Below are positions 57,819 to 64,000 of a stretch of DNA of 64,000 nucleotides, piece after piece (position 1 is the stretch's first letter; every line of letters begins with the position of its first letter). The stretch comes from Plantactinospora sp. BC1 (GTDB lineage Bacteria; Actinomycetota; Actinomycetes; Mycobacteriales; Micromonosporaceae): NCBI RefSeq assembly GCF_003030345.1, contig NZ_CP028158.1:6076001-6140000 (forward strand), written 5' to 3'. The translations under genes were made by a program, and so were the position numbers. Below the pieces are notes generated by a model. It worked only from the letters and a program-made list of their open reading frames with translations, was not told the origin of the DNA and ran no database searches.

Positions 57819-58466
57819 ATGGTCTGGAGCACCGGGGTGTACGCCTCAACGCGGCCGCCCCTACGGCCGTCCGGCAGTACCAGCCTGCTGGACCGGACGT
57901 CGCTGGCGGACGCTTTCGAGGCGGCGTGCCTGATCAGGTGCATCCGGGTGCAGGGGGTGCGGCAGCCGACCACCATGGTGGCCGAGTTCAGCTCGGAGGC
58001 TGCCGCCAACCGGCTGGCCGAACTGCTGGCCCGGCTCGGCACCCCGGCCCGGGCCGAGCGGATCACCGCCGGTGTGCGCCGCCGCTACGAACTGCACCGG
58101 CTGCACCTCACCGAGCCGGGGCAGCCCGCCGTACTGTCGATGGGTTGGCGGCAGGGGCGGACCGCGCTGCTCGACCCGGCCGCGGTCGGCGCCTCCGCGC
58201 CCCGCAACGCCCGCCGGCAGGCGTTGGCCGCCGCCGCCTGGCGGGCCGCGCTGCTGGCCGCCGGCCGGCACGTCCGGACCACCATCCTCGGGGTACGCAT
58301 CCGCGACACCGAACTCGCGGCGGTACTGGTGCGCAGCGCCCAACTGCTCGGCTCGCCGGCCTCGGTCGCGCCCCGCTCGGGCTGCCTGCTGGTGACGGTG
58401 CCGGGCGGCCCGGACAAGGAACGCATCCTGCGCCGCAGCGCCCAGCCGGTCTCCCTGGTGGGCTGA
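57819..58466 (+). CDS. WhiA N-terminal-like (LAGLIDADG-type) protein, putative
   Basis: 215 residues from ATG 57819; a G6 run at 57805-57810 serves as ribosome binding site. Two similar alpha/beta halves: LADAFEAACLIRCIRVQGVR to AAANRLAELLARLGTPARAE, and ALAAAAWRAALLAAGRHVRT to LAAVLVRSAQLLGSPASVAP. Each helix-strand-strand-helix half, with AELLARLG / VLVRSAQLLG, recalls the degenerate homing-endonuclease fold at the N-terminus of sporulation regulator WhiA. The HTH of WhiA is missing. Similarity is judged by eye and is tentative. Followed 21 bp later by a kinase gene. Confidence 0.55.
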   Translation: MVWSTGVYASTRPPLRPSGSTSLLDRTSLADAFEAACLIRCIRVQGVRQPTTMVAEFSSEAAANRLAELLARLGTPARAERITAGVRRRYELHRLHLTEPGQPAVLSMGWRQGRTALLDPAAVGASAPRNARRQALAAAAWRAALLAAGRHVRTTILGVRIRDTELAAVLVRSAQLLGSPASVAPRSGCLLVTVPGGPDKERILRRSAQPVSLVG

Positions 58467-58487
58467 CCGCCGCACTACCATCGGGGC

Positions 58488-59723
58488 GTGAGGGCCGTGC
58501 GGGACCGCTGGCGACGGCCGGCACCGCCACCAGACACACACGACGGCGCAGACCCCTCCGGCGGCGTCGGAGAGAGCGTCGGCGGGCCGGCGACCGACGA
58601 CACCCGACGGATCGGCGGTACGGAACGCGGGCTGCGCCGGCTCGGCCGCCGCTACGCGGTCGTCATCCGCAGCGCGACGCTGGCCTGTGCCGGCGGTGCC
58701 GCGCTCTTCCAGTCGGCCCCGGAGCGGCGGGCGTTGGTCGGCGGTGTTCTCCTGACGCTCTGCGCCTGGAGCGTGCTGTACCTGCGCGCCAACTCCCGCC
58801 GCTGGCTGCTGCCGGTGGACACCCTGCTGATCGTGCTGCTCTGCCTGACACAGCGCTGGACGGTGCCGCCGGAGGCGTTGGCCGACAGCACCAACTGGGT
58901 CCTCGCGGTCGCCGCGATCACCGCCGTGGCGCACCAGTGGCTCGGTACCGCCGCCGGGGGCGCGCTGCTGGCCACGGCGATCGTGCTGGCACACCTGGCC
59001 GGCAACGCGCTCGCCTCGCCCGGGACCTGGTCGGAGTCCGCGCCGGTCGGGCTCTGGACCCTCGTGGAGGCCGGGCTGTCCCGGGTGCTGTTCCTGCTCG
59101 TCCGGGCCGGTGCCCGGCAGACCGACCTGGCCGTCCGGGAACGCGAACGGGCCCGCTCCGAGGCCGCGGTGGCCGCCGCACGGTGGGCGGACGAACGGGA
59201 GCATCTCGCGGTGCTGCACGACACCGCCGCGAGTACCCTGCTCGCGGTCGGCGCGCGGATGGTCGACGGCACCGAGCCGTGGCTCGCCGCGCAGGCCGGC
59301 CGCGACCTGGCGACCATCTCCGGCCGCCCGGACCTCCCCGACACCAGCACTGACCTGGTGCGGACGCTGCGCGAGGTGGCCCGGAACGCGGCCGTGGCGG
59401 TGGAGCTGCGGTCGCCACCGATGCTCCTGCTGCCGACGGTCCGGGCCAGCGCGATCGGTGCCGCCGTCCGGGAGGCGTTGACCAACGTCGGCCGGCACGC
59501 CGGGGTCGGGACGGCGGAACTCGTCGTACGGCGCCGCGCCGGCCGAACCCTCGTGGAGGTCGTCGACCGGGGCCGGGGCTTCGCCCCGGAGCGGGTACCC
59601 GGACAGCGGCGCGGGCTCTCGCACTCCATCCGGGAGCGGATGGCCCGGGTCGGCGGCCGGGCGGTGGTGACCGCAGCGCCCGGCGCCGGTACCCGGATCC
59701 GGCTGGAGGTGCCGGATGGCTGA
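58488..59723 (+). CDS. DesK/NarL-type sensor histidine kinase
   Basis: 411 residues from GTG 58488. ~60-residue cytosolic lead, then six membrane segments (AVVIRSATLACAGGAALFQS; LLLPVDTLLIVLLCLTQRW-like; GLWTLVEAGLSRVLFLLVRA). Coiled linker RERERARSEAAVAAARWADE leads to the phosphoacceptor region HLAVLHDTAASTLLAVGAR (His ~242). N-box VREALTNVGRHAGV and G-box VEVVDRGRGFAPE complete the ATPase. Overlaps the next gene by 8 nt. Confidence 0.87.
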   Translation: MRAVRDRWRRPAPPPDTHDGADPSGGVGESVGGPATDDTRRIGGTERGLRRLGRRYAVVIRSATLACAGGAALFQSAPERRALVGGVLLTLCAWSVLYLRANSRRWLLPVDTLLIVLLCLTQRWTVPPEALADSTNWVLAVAAITAVAHQWLGTAAGGALLATAIVLAHLAGNALASPGTWSESAPVGLWTLVEAGLSRVLFLLVRAGARQTDLAVRERERARSEAAVAAARWADEREHLAVLHDTAASTLLAVGARMVDGTEPWLAAQAGRDLATISGRPDLPDTSTDLVRTLREVARNAAVAVELRSPPMLLLPTVRASAIGAAVREALTNVGRHAGVGTAELVVRRRAGRTLVEVVDRGRGFAPERVPGQRRGLSHSIRERMARVGGRAVVTAAPGAGTRIRLEVPDG

Positions 59724-60918
59724 GCCGGCCGGGCACCCTCCGGTGGGCAGGCTCCTGCACGGGCTCCGGCTGGCCACCCTCGCCATCGCCGTCACCGCGC
59801 TCTTCGGCTTCGCCCTGCCGCTGCTGCTGACCCACGCCGAGACCTACCGCAGCCTGGCACAGCAGGTCCTCGCCTTCGGGCTGCTGACCGCCGTCGCCGG
59901 GCTGGCCGGGGTGCGGATCGTCCGGAACCGCTCGCTGGGCCGGGCCCGCTGGGCGATGCTGGCGGCGGTGGTCGCGGCATCGGCGCTGGCCGTCACGGGG
60001 ATATCCGCCGACGCGCTCATGTCGGAGCAGGAGTGGTCCTTCGGCGTGATCGGCTGGTTCGGGCTGCTCCTGCTGGTCGACCACGGCGTCGCCGCCACGG
60101 CCACCTTCCTCGGCGCGCACACCGTCGCCAGCTTCGCCCAGCTCGCCCTGGTCGGGCAGGCGCACGAGATCGCCGACCTGGTCGTCGTCGCCGCGATCGT
60201 GCTCGGCTGCCAGCTTCCGGTCCTGGCCGGCGCCGCGACGCTGCGGGGGCTGGTGGCGACCGCCTCCGCCGCCTCGGCCGACGCCGCGCGGGTACGCACC
60301 GCCGAGGCGATCGCGGCACACCTGCACGCCGACCGGCGGGCCCGCTACGCCGACCTCGCGACCACCTGCGTACCCCTGCTGACCGAGCTGAGCACCGGCT
60401 CGGCCGACCTGCGCGACGAGCGGGTACGTCGCCGGTACGCCGTGGCGGCGGCCCGGCTGCGCCGGCTCTTCGCGGAGCACGACGAGGTGGTCGATCCGCT
60501 CCTGCACGAGCTGCGCGCCTGTCTCGACCTGGCCGACCGTACCGGGGTCGCGGTCTACCTCGGTACCTGCGGGGAGTGGCCGACTCCGCCCCTGGCGGCC
60601 CGCCGGGCGTTGACCGAGCCGGCGTTGCGGATCGTCGGGACCGCGACCTCCGAGGTCCGGGTGACGCTGCTCGGCTCCCCCGGCGGCGTCACCGTGAGCG
60701 TCGTCGCCGACCCTGGGATCGCCGACTCTGGGATCGACGAGCCGGCCGGCGGCGACCCGGCGGCCGCGACCGCCGGCCCCGCCGGCACCGCCGGCCCCGC
60801 CGGTACGGACAGCATGGACGGCACCGACGACACCGCCGGCACCGACGGGGTGACCGTCACCCGGCTCGTCGACGGGTCGAGAGTGTGGGTGGAGGCCAGA
60901 TGGCAGGCGAAGAGCTGA
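59716..60918 (+). CDS. Degenerate sensor-kinase-like membrane protein
   Basis: 400 residues from ATG 59716. Six membrane segments (LATLAIAVTALFGFALPLLL; LAAVVAASALAVTGISADAL; LVVVAAIVLGCQLPVLAGAA) then a cytosolic region that follows a histidine kinase layout without its chemistry: the H-box position has HADRRARYADLATTCVPLLT and the ATPase N-box is LTEPALRIVGTATSEVRV, lacking the catalytic Asn; the tail has Gly/Thr/Asp-rich simple repeats. Probably a non-enzymatic partner forming heteromers with the adjacent kinase. Overlaps the regulator gene by 19 nt. Confidence 0.75.
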   Translation: MAEPAGHPPVGRLLHGLRLATLAIAVTALFGFALPLLLTHAETYRSLAQQVLAFGLLTAVAGLAGVRIVRNRSLGRARWAMLAAVVAASALAVTGISADALMSEQEWSFGVIGWFGLLLLVDHGVAATATFLGAHTVASFAQLALVGQAHEIADLVVVAAIVLGCQLPVLAGAATLRGLVATASAASADAARVRTAEAIAAHLHADRRARYADLATTCVPLLTELSTGSADLRDERVRRRYAVAAARLRRLFAEHDEVVDPLLHELRACLDLADRTGVAVYLGTCGEWPTPPLAARRALTEPALRIVGTATSEVRVTLLGSPGGVTVSVVADPGIADSGIDEPAGGDPAAATAGPAGTAGPAGTDSMDGTDDTAGTDGVTVTRLVDGSRVWVEARWQAKS

Positions 60919-61556
60919 CCACGGCGGTGGTCGTCGACGACCACCCGGCGATCGTCGCCGGCATCCGTGCCTGGTGCGCCGCGGCCGACCCGCCGATCGA
61001 GGTCCTCGACTCGGGTACGACTCCGGCGGTGGCCTGGACCGAGCCCGGCCTCTCCGCCGACGTCGTCGTCTTCGACCTGCTGCTCAACCGGGAGGTACCG
61101 GCCTATCCCGACCTGCGACGACTCGTCGACGCCGGCCGTTCGGTGATCGTCTACACCATGCGCGAGGACCGGGACACCATCCTGCGCTGTCTGGACCTCG
61201 GGGCCTTCGCCTGCCTGGTCAAGACCGAGGGACCGAAGCACCTGGTCCAGGCGATCCAGACCGCCAGCCGGAACCTGCCGTACACGCCACCGGCGATGGC
61301 CCGCGCGATCGGCACCGACAACCGGTCGGACCGGCCACGGCTCACCCCGCGCGAGACCGACGTACTGGTCAACTGGTTCGCCTGCGAGTCCAAGGAGATG
61401 GTGGCGCGCAAGCTCAACCTCTCGGTACGCACCGTCAACAGTTACATCGACCGGGTCCGGATCAGGTACGCCAACGCGGGTCGCCCGGCCTCGACCAAGG
61501 CCGCCCTGGTGGCCCGCGCCATCCAGGACGGCCTGGTCCGGCTCGACGAGCTGTAG
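60900..61556 (+). CDS. LuxR/NarL-family response regulator
   Basis: 218 residues from ATG 60900 (GGAGG just upstream). Receiver: TAVVVDDHPAIVAGIRAWCA, phospho-Asp in ADVVVFDLLLNRE, Thr in VIVYTMRED, Lys in FACLVKTEG. LuxR HTH: RLTPRETDVLVNWFACESKE, MVARKLNLSVRTVNSYIDRV. Third gene of the kinase/degenerate kinase/regulator operon. Confidence 0.9.
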   Translation: MAGEELTTAVVVDDHPAIVAGIRAWCAAADPPIEVLDSGTTPAVAWTEPGLSADVVVFDLLLNREVPAYPDLRRLVDAGRSVIVYTMREDRDTILRCLDLGAFACLVKTEGPKHLVQAIQTASRNLPYTPPAMARAIGTDNRSDRPRLTPRETDVLVNWFACESKEMVARKLNLSVRTVNSYIDRVRIRYANAGRPASTKAALVARAIQDGLVRLDEL

Positions 61557-61737
61557 CGGCGGCCTGCCGCGACGGGTCCACCCGGGACTGTGGGGCGAAC
61601 GACCGTCACGGCGCCTCCGGCCTCCGCCCTAGCCTCCCATTCGAGGGCACGGGCAGGAGTGGAGAACGGGATGGTCCGGAACAGGTCATGTGCGGCCGGA
61701 GCGGATTCGGCCGGTGGCGGAGGGCACTCGGGGGATC

Positions 61738-62082
61738 GTGATCGCCGACGCCCGGCGCCGGATCGGCGGGTACGCCATGGATAGGCCGCTGCTGCCGAAC
61801 CTGCGGGACCCGGTCGCGGACCGGCTGTTGCGGGAGTCTCTGGCGGAGCAGGCCCGCGACGACCGTGACCCGCTGGCCCGGGACATGGCCCGCGACGTGC
61901 TGGACGGCAACATCACGCTCTACCAGGCTGCGGCGTCGAGCGTCTACGGCGAGGTCTTCGCCCGGCGGGCCGACGAGCACACGAACTGGTGGCACGGGCT
62001 CTCCGAAGCGGAGCGGGAGCGGCTGCGCGTCGAGGGCAGGGAGGCGATGGCAGCGGCTCGGGAGGAGGAGGTCCAGCGATGA
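61738..62082 (+). CDS. Hypothetical protein of a WXG100-like cluster
   Basis: 114 residues from GTG 61738 (GGGGGAT upstream); ATG 61777 is the alternative. RLLRESLAEQARDDRDPLAR, DMARDVLDGNITLYQAAASS, then ADEHTNWWHGLSEAERERLR: helical, with a Trp pair. Stop overlaps the next start as ATGA. Likely a chaperone or accessory for the secreted-type protein encoded next. The 180 bp upstream hold its promoter; nothing else seen. Confidence 0.7.
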   Translation: MIADARRRIGGYAMDRPLLPNLRDPVADRLLRESLAEQARDDRDPLARDMARDVLDGNITLYQAAASSVYGEVFARRADEHTNWWHGLSEAERERLRVEGREAMAAAREEEVQR

Positions 62083-63113
62083 CGGTCAAGGTGAAGACCG
62101 CCGACCTGCGCGGGTACGTGGCCCTGCTCAACCGCAACGCCGAGCACAACGACAAGGTCCTGGCGTACCTGCGGCAGTGGTGCGGCGCGGAGATGCGGGC
62201 GATCGACTCGGAGGGGCTGCTGGCGAAGGCGCTGAACTTCCACGACCGGTTCTACGCCGACGCCGAGAACCTGATCACCCAGTTGGGCCGGGCGTTGCGC
62301 GGCTCGGCGGCGGAACTGGCCAAGGCCGCCACCCTCTACGACGGCAGCGACCAGGCGGCCAAGGAGCGCTTCGAGCGCCAGTACAGCAACCCGACCGCCC
62401 GGGAGGGCTGGGAGGCGGGCCACTCCGGCTTCGCCGACTACATGAACCCGCTCGACGTACTCGTCGGAACCCCCTCCTACCAGGAGTTCTCCGACCCGAC
62501 CAAGATCCTTGACAAGATCGGCGACTCGATCAGCATCAGCGGGACGGTGCTCAACTTCATCCAGGAGGTGACCGGGGTCAATCCGCTGGACAGGGCGGGC
62601 CGGTTCTTCGCCGGCAACTGGGAGGCGTACAGCAAGGCCGCCGGAGCCTGGCGCGCCATCGGCGAGGCGCTGGAGCGGATCGGCAAGAACATCGACCGGG
62701 GACTCGCCTCGCTGGACCGGGCCTGGGAGGGCAGCGCGAGCGAGGCGGCGTACGCGACGTTCCAGGCCCTCGCCAACGTCTTCAAGGACATGCTGTCGCG
62801 GTTCACCAAGCTGCATCAGACGTACCAGGAGTTCGCCGAGTTCGCGATGTACACCGCATCGCTGGTGGTCGACACCATCAAGATGGCGATCGACACCGCG
62901 CTGATCCTGCTGGCCCGGCGGAAGGGTGGACCCTTCGCCGAGGCGGCGGCGGCGTTCGAGATGTTCAAACTCGTCAAGTACATCGGGTACTTCAGCTGGA
63001 CCCTGATCACGGCACGTGGCGCCATCGCCACGATCTTCGGCGCCACCGCCGGGATAGGAAGTTCACCGCTGCGCGGAGTGGGGGTGGCGGGCTATGACGC
63101 ACCCGGGGTCTGA
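62079..63113 (+). CDS. Double WXG100-like protein, putative type VII secretion substrate
   Basis: 344 residues from ATG 62079; GGAGGAGGAG upstream. Two four-helix ESAT-6-like regions: ~1-95 (VALLNRNAEHNDKVLAYLRQ; FHDRFYADAENLITQLGRAL) and ~190-265 (WRAIGEALERIGKNIDRGLA, then LDRAWEGSASEAAYATFQAL with a W-x-G turn). A hydrophobic C-terminal part (YTASLVVDTIKMAIDTALIL; KYIGYFSWTLITARGAIATI) may insert in membranes. Resembles actinobacterial T7SS-associated substrates. No ESX core genes are in the window. Confidence 0.72.
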   Translation: MTVKVKTADLRGYVALLNRNAEHNDKVLAYLRQWCGAEMRAIDSEGLLAKALNFHDRFYADAENLITQLGRALRGSAAELAKAATLYDGSDQAAKERFERQYSNPTAREGWEAGHSGFADYMNPLDVLVGTPSYQEFSDPTKILDKIGDSISISGTVLNFIQEVTGVNPLDRAGRFFAGNWEAYSKAAGAWRAIGEALERIGKNIDRGLASLDRAWEGSASEAAYATFQALANVFKDMLSRFTKLHQTYQEFAEFAMYTASLVVDTIKMAIDTALILLARRKGGPFAEAAAAFEMFKLVKYIGYFSWTLITARGAIATIFGATAGIGSSPLRGVGVAGYDAPGV

Positions 63114-63294
63114 CGGCGTGATCCGTGGCGTCACCGGGTACGACGCCGACGACGAACCCGATCCGCTGCGCGACGTACGCCCCATGCTCGACCGGCTCTA
63201 CGCCGACGACGAGAGTCCCGACGGCGCGGGTATGGACGTGATCTCCGAGATTCTGCTCACCTGGATCGAGCGGCGCCGGCACGGCGAGGAATGA
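63094..63294 (+). CDS. Small acidic hypothetical protein of the WXG100-like cluster
   Basis: 66 residues from ATG 63094, overlapping the upstream gene by 20 nt. Strongly acidic: GVTGYDADDEPDPLRDVRPM, LDRLYADDESPDGAGMDVIS, ending LLTWIERRRHGEE. Translational coupling implies a joint function, perhaps an immunity or chaperone protein for the upstream product. Confidence 0.65.
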   Translation: MTHPGSDGVIRGVTGYDADDEPDPLRDVRPMLDRLYADDESPDGAGMDVISEILLTWIERRRHGEE

Positions 63295-63335
63295 GTCCCG
63301 CCAGAGCGGACCGCGGCGACGGGCGGTCAGCAGGG

Positions 63336-63644
63336 TCAGTCGGCCGGCTGCCAGTCGGCCGCCGCCATGTCGACTCCGGCGCCGCGCAGCGGGGTCCCCT
63401 CGGCCAGCAGCCGGGCCCGGGCCTCGGACTCGTGCCCCGGTGGCAGCCGACCGGCCGAGTTGACCACCCGATGCCACGGCACTCCGCCGCCGTGCCGAGC
63501 CATGATCGAGCCGACCAGCCGGGCCGACGCCCGGCCGGACCGGTCGGCCAGGTGGTCGGCGATGGCGCCGTACGACATCACCCGGCCGGGCGGGATCCGC
63601 TCGACCAGCGCGAGCACCTCTTCGACGTACTCCTCGGGGGTCAT
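63336..63644 (-). CDS. Alkyltransferase-like (ATL) DNA-binding protein
   Basis: 102 residues from ATG 63644. MGMT C-terminal domain: EEVLALVERIPPGRVMSYGA, ADHLADRSGRASARLVGSIM and, at the alkyl-acceptor position, VPWHRVVNSAGRL: Trp replaces the Cys of PCHR, so it cannot dealkylate DNA. ATL proteins bind O6-alkylguanine, flip the base and hand lesions to nucleotide excision repair. Normal length. Confidence 0.92.
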   Translation of the reverse strand: MTPEEYVEEVLALVERIPPGRVMSYGAIADHLADRSGRASARLVGSIMARHGGGVPWHRVVNSAGRLPPGHESEARARLLAEGTPLRGAGVDMAAADWQPAD

Positions 63645-63715
63645 GAGCTGCCACGATATGGGAGTGCGGGGCGGGCCGGCGGGGCGGGCCGATCCGGGCA
63701 CCGCAGAATGGGCGG

Positions 63716-64000
63716 GTGCGGGAAGCAGTTACCACAGCTCGCCGGATCGTGGTCAAGGTCGGCTCGTCCTCGCTGACCACCGCCGCCGGTGGCCTGGACG
63801 CGACGCGGGTCGACGCGCTGGCCGACGTACTCGCCGGGTGGCTGACCGGCGGGTCGGCCGGCGCCCCTGTGACGGAGCCCGGTGCCCGACCGTCCGGGGT
63901 GGGCCGCAAGCGGGTCGTCCCGGCGGACCGGCGGGAGCTGGTGCTGGTCTCGTCCGGGGCGATCGCTGCCGGCCTGGCCCCGCTCGGGCTGGCCGCCCGC
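63716..64000 (+). CDS. proB: Glutamate 5-kinase, 5' part
   Basis: First 95 residues from GTG 63716; the gene runs off the window. Amino-acid-kinase start RRIVVKVGSSSLTTAAGGLD and LVLVSSGAIAAGLAPLGL, which form the phosphate and glutamate sites. A ~30-residue insert (GGSAGAPVTEPGARPSGVGR) separates them. Phosphorylates glutamate in proline synthesis. Divergent from the ATL gene over 71 bp. Confidence 0.9.
   Translation, partial: MREAVTTARRIVVKVGSSSLTTAAGGLDATRVDALADVLAGWLTGGSAGAPVTEPGARPSGVGRKRVVPADRRELVLVSSGAIAAGLAPLGLAAR

Overview
The window is high-GC, densely packed actinobacterial DNA. Frequent GTG starts, ATGA/GTGA gene overlaps, mycothiol-era arsenate reductase, WhiA-like and LuxR/DesK-type signalling genes, and an actinomycete integrative and conjugative element (AICE) in a tRNA gene point to a Micromonosporaceae-like member (Micromonospora, Plantactinospora, Salinispora or a relative). 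The genus is inference; no 16S gene is present.

Layout. 1-3.5 kb: an ECF42-type sigma factor (cut by the window edge) with its DGPF/YCII partner, a hypothetical gene and an epoxide hydrolase. 3.6-6.6 kb: an arsenic island, arsR-aquaglyceroporin-PAT-like acetyltransferase-arsC on the minus strand and a divergent ArsI/CadI-type C-As lyase gene, sharing an operator region with three CATCTAG boxes. 6.7-8.2 kb: a NUDIX hydrolase, a frameshifted IS5-family transposase relic and two small hypotheticals. 8.2-24.5 kb: a complete ~16.3-kb AICE between 51-bp direct repeats, the right one being the 3' part of a tRNA-Tyr gene. It carries an AT-richer cargo operon of unknown function, a GntR repressor with a palindromic operator, a protein with three tandem GntR DNA-binding domains, an APH-like kinase, an XRE/TPR regulator, and the backbone: DUF6284, Spd-like membrane protein, TraB/FtsK translocase, prim-pol plus DUF3631 helicase replication pair, Xis and tyrosine integrase. 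Two repeat nests, just after traB and inside the 3' end of the helicase gene, look like the transfer locus (clt) and the replication origin.

24.6-30.4 kb: YajQ, small hypotheticals beside an XRE/TPR regulator, an MFS exporter and HtpX. 30.4-45 kb: a partial second complex I (nuoB, C, H, I, J, K, L, M, N; no A, D, E, F, G here). It is broken into three blocks by a truncated Uma2 gene and a hypothetical between nuoI and nuoH, and by glucose dehydrogenase, DUF2252 and a secreted Ig-like protein between nuoC and nuoB. Several subunits have long Pro/Ala-rich tails.

45-64 kb: DUF305 lipoprotein, an AA10 lytic polysaccharide monooxygenase, an ECF sigma/putative anti-sigma pair beside a secreted protein with a similar ectodomain, a PLP-dependent lyase/decarboxylase, a GPH-type sugar transporter, a GNAT, an internally deleted DUF418 relic, a TctDE-like two-component system with a TAXI binding protein, a WhiA-N-like protein, a sensor kinase/degenerate kinase/LuxR regulator trio, a WXG100-like secretion-substrate cluster, an alkyltransferase-like protein and the start of proB.

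Most intergenic gaps are short; several contain clear hairpin terminators, listed individually. The least understood content is the AICE cargo at 8.4-11.2 kb.
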